In this document: positions 15,984 through 26,781 of the stretch, one piece after another
Numbering within the stretch: the stretch's first letter is position 1
Layout of the letters: every line of letters begins with the position of its first letter
From: Paenibacillus sp. NAIST15-1
GTDB lineage: Bacteria > Bacillota > Bacilli > Paenibacillales > Paenibacillaceae
NCBI RefSeq assembly: GCF_001894745.1
Contig: NZ_BBYF01000010.1
Span: forward strand, 1 to 64,000
DNA length: 64,000 nt
Direction: 5' to 3'
Made by a program: the position numbers and the translations under genes
The notes under the pieces: generated by a model
The model's database searches: none
Told to the model about the DNA's origin: nothing
Seen by the model: only the letters and a program-made list of their open reading frames with translations

Positions 15984-18149
15984 TTGAATAACAACAGGAA
16001 CGTTATCCGATCCGTTGCAAGTGTGCTTACGGGGGCTCTGCTGCTATGTGGAGCTCCGTATGCTCTTATACAGCCAGCTAACGTCGCGTATGCGGCAGCA
16101 AGTAACGAAGCAAGACCTGAGCAAGCTGCTCTTCAGAATCATATCCGAGTGGCTTTGTTCGCTAATTTGAGCAAAGGATCACCTGGGCAAACATCGCTCC
16201 TGTCTCTGGCCTCCACAGCATCGCTGCAATTGGAAGCACGAATTGGAGCGAGTTCCAAAGGCAGCATTGATGTGGATGGTGGACAAGCTCGCTTTAGTGC
16301 GGATGATTATAAAGTGAAATTACTCGAAACCGATGATTTATCTGAGGCGCAATCGGTTATGAAGAAGGCACAGTCTTCAGGGCCAGCATATATTACCCAG
16401 ATTCCAAGACGTGGAACGACATTCTTCGCTGTCTATGCTGGCAGCTATACAACCAGCAAATCTGCCTCCCAAGCTATGGACAAGATGCGTGGAATGACGG
16501 TGAAGGGATATGAACCATCCGTCGTTGGCCCCCATTATGTGCAAGCTGGCACATATGGCTCCCAAGATGAGGCCAAAAATGTACAACAATCCTTGTTGGA
16601 TGCAGATCTTGATGCTTATGTGGTTACATTGGCAACGGATAGTGGAGTGCGGACAGCGGTCTGGGCAGGACAAGCTGCTTCGGATGCACAGCTTAGCGGG
16701 ATACAATCGGTAGTCGCATCGAAGGGATATGCGGCGGGTGCTGTACAAGCCCAAGGTGCTGCTGTACATAGCATGGAATCGACTGGCAACGCGCTTACTC
16801 CTCATTACCGCGTATACGGCAGTGCGAAGTGGATTGTGAAGCCGAAAACGACGACGACGATTAAGGTAAGCGAACGAAGCGGAAGAGCGTACCGCGGCGT
16901 GATGGAGGTTAGTCTATATAAGGACAAGCTGGCGCTGGTTAATGAAGTGCCGCTTGAAGAATATTTGATATCGGTCGTTGGTGGAGAGGTCTATTCCAGC
17001 TGGCCGATGGATGCATTGAAAGCACAGGCAGTAGCCGCTCGTACATTTGCACTGTATCAAGGGGACAAATTCGAGATTGCTAATGTGGTAGATACAACAT
17101 TAAGCCAAGCCTACTTCGGCGTGGAGAAAGAGCATCCAGACATTAAGAGAGCCGTGGAAGAGACTGCTGGAGAAGTGTTGATGCAGAACGGCAAGCTAAT
17201 CGAGGCCATTTTCAATTCCAATGCAGGCGGCAAGACGGCTGATCCGATGGAAGTCTGGGGGGGCTCTTACGATTACTTCCAAGTTGTCGATAGTCCAGAC
17301 GATGTCGCAGAGGCAGGTTCCAAATCATGGTATCGCGTATCCTTGCCAGATGGTAAGACAGGATATGTTCGTGAGGATGTAGTGAGTCTATCCGGGCAGA
17401 CGGCAACCGTTCTTGAAAATGGTACGAATGTACGCCCAACACCGGCTATTCAGACAGACGTTCAGCCTGTAGGGAAGGTCGATAAGGGTACAAAGTTAAC
17501 TGTGCTTGAAACGATTAAAGAAAATAATGAAATGAATTGGGTACGAGGCCCTTATACAGCGGAGCAGATTACCAGCTGGCTGAAGGATCGGACAGACACG
17601 ACATTAAGCGGAACGATTAAGACTCTAGCGGTTACGGAAAGAGGTCCATCTGGACGTGCTGTCAAGATCGAAGCTAATGGCAAGCCTGTCGCGGTTAGTT
17701 ATCCAGACAACTTCCGTTATGCATTTGGCGGTCTGCCGAGTACATTGTTCGATATCGTTCCTGGCGGATCAGGTGTGGTGTCTGATGTCCTCAGCAATGG
17801 CAGCGGGACAGGCACATCCTCGATTTCTATCGTTGGGGCAGACGGCAAATTACAATCCGTTAAAGATACCTCACAGCTTCGTGTTGTCAGCGGCAGCAGC
17901 AAGACAAGCGGGAAGCTCCCAAGCAGCATGGTAGCTGTGAATGGGAAAGGTACGACAAGCAAAGTGTCGCCTACCAAGGAAGAGCAGAAGCCAGTCGTAG
18001 AAGCGACATCGTTCTTGTTTGTTGGCAAAGGTAATGGGCACGGAATCGGAATGTCGCAATGGGGTGCCAAGGGATTAGCCGATCAAGGGTATGACTATAA
18101 AGCGATTTTGCAATACTATTACAAAAATGTAGAGCTAGTGAAGCGTTAG
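15984..18149 (+). CDS. Exported SpoIID/LytB-domain protein with SPOR-like and SH3-like modules
   Basis: The 721-residue product has an N-terminal signal sequence (basic start, then SVLTGALLLCGAPYALI). Two SPOR-like segments, about residues 100-215, carry FAVYAGSY and YVQAGTYGS. The SpoIID core begins near 275 with PLEEYLISVVGGEVYSSWP and LKAQAVAARTFAL, which holds the expected catalytic glutamate of this lytic-transglycosylase fold. An SH3-like stretch (about 440-530) interrupts it. The closing motif GNGHGIGMSQWGAKGLA is near 675-692. SpoIID proteins strip peptidoglycan stems during engulfment; this one may act in sporulation or vegetative walls. Start: TTG at 15984, preceded by ggaaagga; an ATG at 15945 has no ribosome binding site and would spoil the signal peptide. 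It sits between ruvB and queA. Confidence 0.8.
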   Translation: MNNNRNVIRSVASVLTGALLLCGAPYALIQPANVAYAAASNEARPEQAALQNHIRVALFANLSKGSPGQTSLLSLASTASLQLEARIGASSKGSIDVDGGQARFSADDYKVKLLETDDLSEAQSVMKKAQSSGPAYITQIPRRGTTFFAVYAGSYTTSKSASQAMDKMRGMTVKGYEPSVVGPHYVQAGTYGSQDEAKNVQQSLLDADLDAYVVTLATDSGVRTAVWAGQAASDAQLSGIQSVVASKGYAAGAVQAQGAAVHSMESTGNALTPHYRVYGSAKWIVKPKTTTTIKVSERSGRAYRGVMEVSLYKDKLALVNEVPLEEYLISVVGGEVYSSWPMDALKAQAVAARTFALYQGDKFEIANVVDTTLSQAYFGVEKEHPDIKRAVEETAGEVLMQNGKLIEAIFNSNAGGKTADPMEVWGGSYDYFQVVDSPDDVAEAGSKSWYRVSLPDGKTGYVREDVVSLSGQTATVLENGTNVRPTPAIQTDVQPVGKVDKGTKLTVLETIKENNEMNWVRGPYTAEQITSWLKDRTDTTLSGTIKTLAVTERGPSGRAVKIEANGKPVAVSYPDNFRYAFGGLPSTLFDIVPGGSGVVSDVLSNGSGTGTSSISIVGADGKLQSVKDTSQLRVVSGSSKTSGKLPSSMVAVNGKGTTSKVSPTKEEQKPVVEATSFLFVGKGNGHGIGMSQWGAKGLADQGYDYKAILQYYYKNVELVKR

Positions 18150-18161
18150 GACGGATAGCAG

Positions 18162-19208
18162 ATGAATGTGGACTTATATGATTTTCATTTACCAGAGCAT
18201 TTGATTGCGCAGACACCGTTGGCAGTACGGACTGCATCTCGATTATTAACATTGAATCGCCAGACTGGTGAAATGGAGCACCATACATTCCCTGAAATCA
18301 TTAATTATTTACAGCCGGGCGATTTATTGGTACTGAACGACACTCGGGTTATCCCTGCGCGGTTGTTCGGAGTTAAGGAAGATACGGGAGCTAAGGTGGA
18401 AGTTCTCTTGCTCAAGCAGGAAGAGAATGATTGCTGGGAAGCGCTCGTGAAGCCAGGGAAGAAAGTCAAGCTGGGAACGGTTGTAGTGTTCGGTGATAAG
18501 TTGAAAGCGGAAGTGTTGGAAGAGCGTGAGATGGGGGCGAGATTGCTACGCTTCACATATGAGGGCATTTTCAATGAAATATTGGATGAGCTTGGACAAA
18601 TGCCTCTTCCTCCATATATTAAAGAACAGCTGGATGATCGTGAACGTTATCAGACCGTGTATGCGAAGCACGAGGGATCTGCTGCTGCACCTACGGCAGG
18701 ATTGCACTTTACGAAAGAGCTCTTAGCAGAAGTGGAAAATAAGGGAGCTCGAATTGCTTATGTCACCCTCCATGTAGGATTGGGCACGTTCCGGCCTATG
18801 TCTTCTGATACGATTGAAGAGCATGTCATGCATTCGGAATATTATGAAGTGAGTGCAGAGACGGCACGAACAATTAATGAAACGAAAGAGAAAGGCGGCC
18901 GTATAGTTGCAGTAGGAACTACATCAGCAAGAACACTAGAAACGGTTGCAGGGAGATTCGTCGGAAAGGCGATTGAGCCGTGTTCGGGCTGGACAGACAT
19001 TTTTATCTATCCAGGTTATGAATTCAAGCTTGTGAACTCGCTACTAACGAACTTTCACCTCCCGAAATCGACATTAGTGATGCTTGTCAGCGCACTAGCT
19101 GGCCGTGAACATATTATGGCTGCCTATCAGGAAGCAATTGAGCAGGAATATCGCTTCTTCAGCTTTGGCGACGCCATGTTCATTTATGATAATGCACCGG
19201 AAACCTAA
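18162..19208 (+). CDS. queA: tRNA preQ1(34) S-adenosylmethionine ribosyltransferase-isomerase QueA
   Basis: The 348-residue product opens with [17 protein letters not shown] and carries [21 protein letters not shown] and HVGLGTFRP, all diagnostic of QueA. It transfers the ribosyl group of SAM to 7-aminomethyl-7-deazaguanine at tRNA position 34, making epoxyqueuosine. It lies directly upstream of tgt, whose product supplies its substrate tRNA, and 12 bases after the SpoIID-like gene, so all three may be cotranscribed. Confidence 0.96.
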   Translation: MNVDLYDFHLPEHLIAQTPLAVRTASRLLTLNRQTGEMEHHTFPEIINYLQPGDLLVLNDTRVIPARLFGVKEDTGAKVEVLLLKQEENDCWEALVKPGKKVKLGTVVVFGDKLKAEVLEEREMGARLLRFTYEGIFNEILDELGQMPLPPYIKEQLDDRERYQTVYAKHEGSAAAPTAGLHFTKELLAEVENKGARIAYVTLHVGLGTFRPMSSDTIEEHVMHSEYYEVSAETARTINETKEKGGRIVAVGTTSARTLETVAGRFVGKAIEPCSGWTDIFIYPGYEFKLVNSLLTNFHLPKSTLVMLVSALAGREHIMAAYQEAIEQEYRFFSFGDAMFIYDNAPET

Positions 19209-19219
19209 TACAAGGATGA

Positions 19220-20365
<1,146 letters not shown>

Positions 20366-20467
20366 CAGTAGACATGCTGCCTGCTGAATCGTTCACATTC
20401 GTGGATGCTTCAGCTCGTTCGGCAGTCTATACATAATAATTTCATTATTTGAAAGGGGGATACATAC

Positions 20468-20782
20468 ATGTTGATAGCAGGAGCAGAGGCAGGAGGAACT
20501 GGTGGGTTTCTTCAAATGTTGTTGCCGTTCGTCTTGATGTTTGCAGTATTTTACTTCTTGTTAATCCGTCCTCAGCAGAAGAAGCAGAAGCAGCGGAACT
20601 CAATGCTTGGTGCATTGAAAAAGGGAGACAAGATCGTAACGATTGGCGGTCTTCATGGCAGCATCATGGAAATTACGGACGACACAGTCGTGTTGCGTGT
20701 AAATGACGTTACAAAAATGACATTCGATCGCAGTGCAATTAGTCAAGTTGTATCTGTAGATGAATCTTCAAGCGCATCCTAA
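20468..20782 (+). CDS. yajC: Sec translocase accessory protein YajC
   Basis: The 104-residue product has one N-terminal membrane helix (about residues 15-35) ending in FYFLLIRPQQKKQKQ, then a small KOW-like domain (GDKIVTIGGLHGSI). This is the standard YajC layout. YajC associates with SecD and SecF, which are encoded about 6 kb downstream. A good ribosome binding site (gaaaggggg) precedes it and a strong terminator follows, ending the queA-tgt-yajC unit. Confidence 0.95.
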   Translation: MLIAGAEAGGTGGFLQMLLPFVLMFAVFYFLLIRPQQKKQKQRNSMLGALKKGDKIVTIGGLHGSIMEITDDTVVLRVNDVTKMTFDRSAISQVVSVDESSSAS

Positions 20783-20797
20783 GATGCCAAGCATAGG

Positions 20798-20847
20798 AGA
20801 AGGGGCTCACCGTTGCATGAGATGCAATTGGCGAGCCCCTTCTTTCA
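20798..20847. terminator. Terminator after yajC, possibly bidirectional
   Basis: Stem agaaggggctc/gagccccttct with additional inner pairing, followed by tttc on the plus strand. It lies between yajC and the convergent PAP2 gene. Confidence 0.8.
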
Positions 20848-20887
20848 TTGCATCATGCGCCGTATGCCGAAGGGAGTAGGAGCATGA

Positions 20888-21748
20888 TTAGCTTATGTCG
20901 TTGGAATTGGTATAAGACTTGCTGAATGTCTTCTGCCGATCTGGCAGCAAGCTGAGCTTGGGTTGAACACCAGCAAGCTTCAAGCCTACCCATGATGCAA
21001 CCATAGCAAGTACAGTTCCAGCCAGCATATCAGTTAACCAGTGAATGCCGAGGTAGAAGATCGAGAACACAATAATAATTGCACTTGCGGCCGTAAAGAT
21101 GGCCCATCTGCGATTGCCAGACTGTGAAGCGAGCAGAGCGACCGTTACGGAGATCGACGTATGCAAGCTTGGGAAGCAATTATCGATACCAGAGAATGCG
21201 CGATATTGCTCCTCGAAGTTCGGGAACACCTCCAGCATGCGGAAGCTGACCCCGGCTGGTGCATACGACCATACCTCATTAACTGGGAAAAATAAATAGA
21301 ATGGGATAGCTACGATGTAGTTAATCATAATGGCATAGCATACAGCGTGCGCCATTCGGATATTCCCGTTTGTTGTATAAATCCCGAGTGAGGCTACGAT
21401 AAGTGCTTGAAAGACAACAATATAGAAAAAGGAAACAAATTGCGTTAATAACGGATGATTAAAAATCTGCTGTACACTGTATACGAATTGCCCTTCGAGT
21501 TGATGAATATTGGAAGTGAAATCCCAATTAATCTGCAGCATTTTTTCGAGCGTAAGCTCCATGCCGTTGACCATGAGAATAAGCACCATCGCAATGAGAG
21601 CAATAAGAAAAGAACGTGATGTCCACAGTGATCGTAGAAATGCTCCAGCGACAGCTAGCGGCTGTCTGCGTGAACCGAACCAGACGAGCACAATGACGGT
21701 TACGATGGTCCACAGCGTGACAGTCTGCATGGATTGAAATAGAACCAC
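20888..21748 (-). CDS. PAP2-family membrane phosphatase
   Basis: The 286-residue product has about six membrane segments. The active-site histidines lie in FPSLHTSISVTVALL and GIHWLTDMLAG, the second and third motifs of the PAP2 superfamily in its inositolphosphotransferase-like branch. It probably dephosphorylates or transfers lipid phosphates at the membrane; the substrate is unknown. A GTG start at 21748 follows aggggga by 5-6 bases on the minus strand. It is transcribed against yajC and in the same direction as the YrzE-like gene. Confidence 0.8.
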   Translation of the reverse strand: MVLFQSMQTVTLWTIVTVIVLVWFGSRRQPLAVAGAFLRSLWTSRSFLIALIAMVLILMVNGMELTLEKMLQINWDFTSNIHQLEGQFVYSVQQIFNHPLLTQFVSFFYIVVFQALIVASLGIYTTNGNIRMAHAVCYAIMINYIVAIPFYLFFPVNEVWSYAPAGVSFRMLEVFPNFEEQYRAFSGIDNCFPSLHTSISVTVALLASQSGNRRWAIFTAASAIIIVFSIFYLGIHWLTDMLAGTVLAMVASWVGLKLAGVQPKLSLLPDRQKTFSKSYTNSNDIS

Positions 21749-21857
21749 GAGAATCCCCCTAATGTAATGTCACATTGCCGTTTTGTAAACTCCAATAGTA
21801 TAACACAATTGGGTGGGGATTACATGATGCGATCATTCGAACTCAAGGCTTCCCTCC

Positions 21858-22256
21858 TTACTGGCCGGACTTGCTCATATTTACACCGATAATACCCCCA
21901 ATTGCACTGATAGCGAACGCTGCTACTGTTTGGACGAGTTTTTGTACGCTTACCCCTGCATCCATTGCCAAAAAACCAATCAGCATGACGAGCAGCACGT
22001 AGAAGATTCCTGTCATTCCTCCATAGTACCAGCCCTTTTTGCCGCTTCTTCTGCCAGAAGTCCATCCACCGATAAAAAGAGCGATACAATGGATAATATA
22101 AATATAGCCTTTCATTTCGTCCTCACTAGTTGAGCTTGAATATAGCAAGACTGACAAGGCGAGTGCACCGAGAGCCATCCAAACGAAGGCGTAGACGATT
22201 CCCGCCACTAGCGGGTGGCCTAATTTCCAGCGCGTTACATTCTGAATCGCATTCAT
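21858..22256 (-). CDS. TIGR04086 (YrzE-like) membrane protein
   Basis: The 132-residue product has about four membrane helices, a basic WTSGRRSGKKGWYYGG turn near the middle, and a glycine-rich C-terminal helix. It matches the YrzE/TIGR04086 family of small Bacillales membrane proteins of unknown function. In B. subtilis yrzE lies between yajC and yrbG on the same strand; here it keeps the neighbourhood but is inverted. The ATG at 22256 follows ggaggag by 8 bases; upstream ATGs lie before that site. Confidence 0.78.
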   Translation of the reverse strand: MNAIQNVTRWKLGHPLVAGIVYAFVWMALGALALSVLLYSSSTSEDEMKGYIYIIHCIALFIGGWTSGRRSGKKGWYYGGMTGIFYVLLVMLIGFLAMDAGVSVQKLVQTVAAFAISAIGGIIGVNMSKSGQ

Positions 22257-22330
22257 CTTACACGCTCCTCCCATCATTTCTATGATTAGTATTCATCGTA
22301 TGGGCAAGCTATCCAATTTAGTACAAGGCA

Positions 22331-22359
22331 TAGACGAAAAAAAAAGACAGCGTTATAAT
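22331..22359 (+). promoter_or_regulatory. Candidate sigma-A promoter for the ArsB/NhaD gene
   Basis: TAGACG (22331-22336), a 17-base spacer, then a consensus TATAAT (22354-22359). It lies about 70 bases before the GTG start. Confidence 0.5.
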
Positions 22360-22430
22360 GTGTGAACAAAAGGTCAGTAAAGAAGAAAGTTGCAATCAGA
22401 GCCTTATAAGGTAGAGAGGGATGGAGTCTT

Positions 22431-23744
22431 GTGGGACATACTGTAGCAAATTGGCAAGTGACCGCGGCGGTCATTGTGTTTTTAATCACGTATGCCATCA
22501 TTATTTCGGAGAAGATTAACCGAGCCGTTATTGCGCTCTTAGGCGCAGTTGCGATGCTCGTCCTGCAGATTGTAGATGTACATATGGCATTTACAACCTA
22601 TATCGAGTGGAATACGCTGTTCCTGCTCGTTGGTATGATGATTCTGGTAGGGATTACGAACAAGAGCGGGATCTTCTCATACGCTGCTGTCAAGGCAGCA
22701 CAGCGGGCTAAGGGACATCCGAAGCGCATCATGCTCATTATGTTCCTGCTCACAGCGGTAGGATCTGCATTTTTGGATAATGTAACGACGGTGCTGCTCA
22801 TGGTGCCGATTACGTTTTCCATTACACGTATGTTGAAAATCAACCCAGTGCCATTTCTAATCGCGGAGGTTATCGCATCGAATGTAGGGGGAACAGCAAC
22901 CCTAATAGGCGATCCGCCGAATATTATGATTGGATCTGCCAATAAGCATCTGACTTTCAATATGTTTTTGACGCATCTGGCTCCAATTGTGTTTGTCATC
23001 GCAATCGTCATAATCGGCTGCTTGCTGTTCATCTACCGCAAACAGTTGCATGTGTCGGACGAGCAGCGGCAAGCATTGATGGAGCTGTCTGCAGCTTCAT
23101 ACATTACAGACGCTAAGCTTGTAAAGAAGTCCCTTACTGTGCTTATTTTTACGATTCTTGGCTTCGCACTCCATTCAGTCATTCACGTTGAGGCAGCTGT
23201 TGTCGCAATGGCAGGAGCAACAATCTTGATGCTCATCGGATTGAAAAATGAGGAGGAGCTTGAAGAGGCACTTCATCAAGTCGAGTGGGTTACGATCCTA
23301 TTCTTTATCGGATTGTTCATCCTTGTTGGCGGCTTGATTCAAGTAGGTGTCATCAATCGTCTTGCAGAACTTACGCTCGGACTTACGAACGGAGATATGA
23401 CCAAGACTTCGATGCTCGTCCTGTGGGTATCCGGTATTGCATCGGCTACGATTGACAACATCCCGTTCGTCGCGACAATGATTCCTCTCTTGCAGGATAT
23501 CGGGACGCAGATGGGGATTACAGACCCGAACCAATTGAATCCACTCTGGTGGTCACTTGCGCTTGGTGCATGTCTTGGCGGAAACGGAACGCTGATAGGT
23601 GCATCTGCCAACGTCATTGTGGCGGGTATGGCCCAGCGTGAGGGTCATGGTTTTAGCTATATGGACTTTTTGAAAATAGGTGCGCCGATTACGATTATCT
23701 CGCTTTTGATTTCGACAGGATACATTTTGCTGTTCATCCTATAA
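22431..23744 (+). CDS. ArsB/NhaD-family permease
   Basis: The 437-residue product has about eleven or twelve membrane segments. It carries the ion-transporter family marks FLDNVTTVLLMVPIT and VGGTATLIGDPPNIMIG in the first half. A second-half counterpart, LGGNGTLIGASANVIVAG, shows the internal duplication of the family. Members export arsenite, exchange Na+ for H+, or move dicarboxylates; the sequence does not decide, and no ars genes lie near. A GTG start with ggag six bases upstream was chosen. The gene interrupts the yajC-yrzE-yrbG block known from B. subtilis. Confidence 0.82.
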   Translation: MGHTVANWQVTAAVIVFLITYAIIISEKINRAVIALLGAVAMLVLQIVDVHMAFTTYIEWNTLFLLVGMMILVGITNKSGIFSYAAVKAAQRAKGHPKRIMLIMFLLTAVGSAFLDNVTTVLLMVPITFSITRMLKINPVPFLIAEVIASNVGGTATLIGDPPNIMIGSANKHLTFNMFLTHLAPIVFVIAIVIIGCLLFIYRKQLHVSDEQRQALMELSAASYITDAKLVKKSLTVLIFTILGFALHSVIHVEAAVVAMAGATILMLIGLKNEEELEEALHQVEWVTILFFIGLFILVGGLIQVGVINRLAELTLGLTNGDMTKTSMLVLWVSGIASATIDNIPFVATMIPLLQDIGTQMGITDPNQLNPLWWSLALGACLGGNGTLIGASANVIVAGMAQREGHGFSYMDFLKIGAPITIISLLISTGYILLFIL

Positions 23745-23884
23745 TTACAATCGTCCATTTGTAAGATACAGGATGGGAACAATTCAATAATAAAGAAGCA
23801 GTATGCTTCACGATCACGGCGGTCAGAATACCAATGAAAGCGGCTATCGCAATGCGACAATCGGCAGCGAGGGAGGCGTAACAT

Positions 23885-24652
23885 ATGGGACTTTGGACCG
23901 TCGTTTTTCGTACAGTGTTGATGTATTTTGCGGTATTAATTGTTCTTCGAGTAATGGGTAAGCGTGAAATCGGCAAGCTGTCTGTTTTTGACCTCGTCAT
24001 CTCGATCATGATTGCAGATATTGCAGTAATGACGATTGACGATTCAGAGCGTCCCATTCTTGTGGAATTTGCTCCGATCATTGTACTGCTCGTCATCCAG
24101 GTTACACTTGCCTTCGTAACGTTAAAGAGCCCGAAAATGCGCGAAGTATTTGACGGGAGTCCAAGTATTATTATTGCCAATGGAGTGCTGCAGCAGGACG
24201 TTATGAAGAAGCAGCGATACAATCTGGATGATTTAATGCTGCAACTGCGGGGACAAGGGATCGACAACGTCAATGATGTTACCTACGCGATTTTAGAATC
24301 AACAGGGGAATTGTCCGTATTTAAGGCAAGTGAGGAAAAGCCAAACCAGAACTCATCGAGCTCGAATGCAAGCAAGCAGGAAGGGCAAAAGGAAAGCAAG
24401 TCCAAACCATCCAATACACAGCCCGCCCTGCCGGAAGCACACCAATATCAATTCACATCCCTTCCCTTGCCGCTCATTATGGAGGGGAAGGTACAGGATC
24501 AGAATTTGTTAAGCATCGAAAAGACACGGTTCTGGTTGAAAAATCAAATTCAACAAAAGGGTGTCCATGATTTTAAGCAAGTGTTCTTCTGTTCCATAGA
24601 CCATAAAGGTCATATTTACGTTAACAGCAACCCGAGCGAGCTCAAGCGCTGA
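23885..24652 (+). CDS. DUF421 (YetF/YrbG-like) membrane protein
   Basis: The 255-residue product has three N-terminal membrane helices and the family motif RVMGKREIGKLSVFDLVI. A small soluble domain follows (GVLQQDVMKKQRYNLDDLMLQLRGQG and an ILESTGELSVF strand). A polar low-complexity stretch rich in S, N, K and Q, about residues 148-182, splits that soluble domain. YrbG occupies the matching place in B. subtilis, next to spoVB. The function is unknown; relatives have been linked to spore membranes. A strong ribosome binding site (ggagg) precedes the ATG. It converges with spoVB, the stops being only a few bases apart. Confidence 0.82.
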   Translation: MGLWTVVFRTVLMYFAVLIVLRVMGKREIGKLSVFDLVISIMIADIAVMTIDDSERPILVEFAPIIVLLVIQVTLAFVTLKSPKMREVFDGSPSIIIANGVLQQDVMKKQRYNLDDLMLQLRGQGIDNVNDVTYAILESTGELSVFKASEEKPNQNSSSSNASKQEGQKESKSKPSNTQPALPEAHQYQFTSLPLPLIMEGKVQDQNLLSIEKTRFWLKNQIQQKGVHDFKQVFFCSIDHKGHIYVNSNPSELKR

Positions 24653-24654
24653 GA

Positions 24655-26301
24655 TTATTTTGGATCAGGCTTCGCATGAAAGAAGCGTCGAAAGAACGGA
24701 AAGCGGGAAAGATCACTGCGATCGATTAATTTCATCATGATAAGAAGCAGAATATAGACAACAATCCCAACAATACAAGAAATAATGAATCGAAGTACAA
24801 GATGCTCGTCCGTAGAACCTGGAAAATGAATATATGTTGCTTGTATGCATCCGGCCGTAATGATCATTGCGGCTCCAACCTTGATGAAATCCAGCCAAGG
24901 AAGCTTAAGGCCAACATGGCGAACGACACTGTATGCGTGCATGGTTGTTACGACAACGATGTTCACATTGATGGCGATGACCGCGCCGGTAATGCCTAAT
25001 TTTGGATCTGCCGCGAGCCATAGAATCAACCCAATTTTAAGAAATGCCCCTATGAAGGTATTGACGAGAGCTGTTCCCGGACGTTCTAGCGCTTGGAGAG
25101 CAGCTTGGAGCGGGGCTTGCAGGTAAATGAAAATAGCAACAGGCGCCATCCATTTCAACATTGGAGCAACGGTTGCATCATTGTATAGCAGAGAACATAA
25201 GGGAAAAGCCAGTACGAACATAACAACAGCAAAAGGTGCTCCGCTTACGAGCGCAAGCCGGAGAGCCTGATGAATGCGCTTCTGAATGGTGGTCGTATCT
25301 CTGCGGCCAAGTGCTTCGGACAGGGCAGGGACGAGTGAGACCGCAAGAGAGTAAGTAAGTGCTCCTGGCAAGGTGAGAATAGGAATAATCATGCCTTGAA
25401 GTGCTCCGTATTGCGCCGTTGCGACTGCGGTAATGATACCGGCTGCTGCAAGACTGCGTGCGATTGTGATGGACTCCAATAAATAGGACAGAGATCCAAC
25501 CAGTTTGCCTCCTGTAACAGGAATCGCGATTTGCAGCAATCTTTGTAAAACATTGCCCTGAGCTGGGGAAGAGGTTGCGAACGTTGGTTCTTGTCCACCT
25601 TTAATTGGTTGCTGCACTGCATTGAGCTGTTGAGCGCTGCTCTGAGAGTGACGTTTTCGAGCCGTGTGATACATCCAAGCAAGTACGGCAAATCCTCCGA
25701 TCTCTCCAATCACTACACCTGCCATGGCGCCAGCGGCCGCCCATTCTAAGCCGTAAGGCAAGCCCATATAAGCAAATAAAATGACGGTAAATATCCGTAT
25801 TATGGTCTCAGTAACTTGAGACATCGCGGTTGGTATCATGTTCTGCATGCCCTGGAAATACCCTCGAAGCACGGATGAGGCAGCAATCACGATAATGATG
25901 GGGGTCATCACCATGAACGTATAATATACTCTGCTGTCCGTTAGAACGTGCGTCGTAATCCATGGTGCAAGAACAAGTAAGGCAACTGAAAATAATAGGG
26001 ATGCCCCAATCGTTATTTTGAGTGATAATGACAATATCCGTCTTACTCGTTGTTGATCGCCTGTAGCATCTGCCTCCGCGATAAGCTTGGCCACTGCTAG
26101 TGGAATCCCACCCGTTATTAACGTAATGATCACGATGAGGAAGGGGTATCCCAGCTGATAAATGCCTACGCCCTCTGCTCCAATGATGCGCGGCAGCATA
26201 ATGCGTGGGATGAATCCAAGGATGCGGTTCACGATGCCGGCTGCCAATAAAATAAGTGTTCCTTGAATAAATGTTTGTTTTTGTAAGGTGTTTTTTGACA
26301 A
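24655..26301 (-). CDS. spoVB: Stage V sporulation protein B (MOP/flippase family)
   Basis: The product of about 548 residues has roughly fourteen membrane segments. Its opening, QTFIQGTLILLAAGIVNRILGF, matches SpoVB, a MurJ-like polysaccharide flippase needed for spore cortex. A polar loop at about 215-245 is longer than usual. Gene order (yrbG-spoVB-comN-secDF) agrees with B. subtilis, but here the gene is on the opposite strand from comN. Start choice: aagaggg lies 6 bases before a TTG at 26301, whereas an ATG two codons upstream touches the ribosome binding site; the TTG is therefore preferred. Confidence 0.85.
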   Translation of the reverse strand: MSKNTLQKQTFIQGTLILLAAGIVNRILGFIPRIMLPRIIGAEGVGIYQLGYPFLIVIITLITGGIPLAVAKLIAEADATGDQQRVRRILSLSLKITIGASLLFSVALLVLAPWITTHVLTDSRVYYTFMVMTPIIIVIAASSVLRGYFQGMQNMIPTAMSQVTETIIRIFTVILFAYMGLPYGLEWAAAGAMAGVVIGEIGGFAVLAWMYHTARKRHSQSSAQQLNAVQQPIKGGQEPTFATSSPAQGNVLQRLLQIAIPVTGGKLVGSLSYLLESITIARSLAAAGIITAVATAQYGALQGMIIPILTLPGALTYSLAVSLVPALSEALGRRDTTTIQKRIHQALRLALVSGAPFAVVMFVLAFPLCSLLYNDATVAPMLKWMAPVAIFIYLQAPLQAALQALERPGTALVNTFIGAFLKIGLILWLAADPKLGITGAVIAINVNIVVVTTMHAYSVVRHVGLKLPWLDFIKVGAAMIITAGCIQATYIHFPGSTDEHLVLRFIISCIVGIVVYILLLIMMKLIDRSDLSRFPFFRRFFHAKPDPK

Positions 26302-26483
26302 TAGCATCCCTCTTCTCGCGCAAACTTCAGCACGTAATTGCTGCCCAATATCATTCATATGCGGTTGTCCACAAACCATACCGAAAGTGTTGAGGAGATT
26401 TTCAGCCTAGAGCTTGCGTATTAGCAGGAATTCAAGAGGAGAGGGTCGAATTATGACTAACGTGGAGAAGGGAGTTATGCGGC

Positions 26484-26738
26484 ATGACAGAACTGATTAG
26501 TGATGCGGAACGTATCGAGGCAATTGAACTGTGCTGTGAGAGCAAAGCAGAAGAATTGCGCTTGATTGGGTATGAGCACGTTACCGGTAAGGATGTATGG
26601 GAATGTGTAAGTTCGAAGTATGTAAAAAATGGAATCGAACCTGCGCTGCATAAGGTTGTAAATGATATTTTATCGCTTAAAGCAACGCAATTTATGAATT
26701 ATATGACAGTTGCCGCATATCGGGGCGCTCCCTTTTAA
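26484..26738 (+). CDS. comN: Post-transcriptional regulator ComN
   Basis: The 84-residue product has the helical layout of the ComN/YrzD family, with LCCESKAEELRLIGYEHVTGKDVWECV and a C-terminal IEPALHKVVNDIL region. In B. subtilis ComN affects localisation and stability of comE mRNA. Its place between spoVB and secDF is conserved. Ribosome binding site aaggga lies nine bases upstream. A short hairpin (aaggc-gag-gcctt) plus seven T directly after the stop may terminate it. Confidence 0.8.
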   Translation: MTELISDAERIEAIELCCESKAEELRLIGYEHVTGKDVWECVSSKYVKNGIEPALHKVVNDILSLKATQFMNYMTVAAYRGAPF

Positions 26739-26781
26739 TAAGGCGAGGCCTTTTTTTGTTTGTTTGCCATGATTCTTAAAA

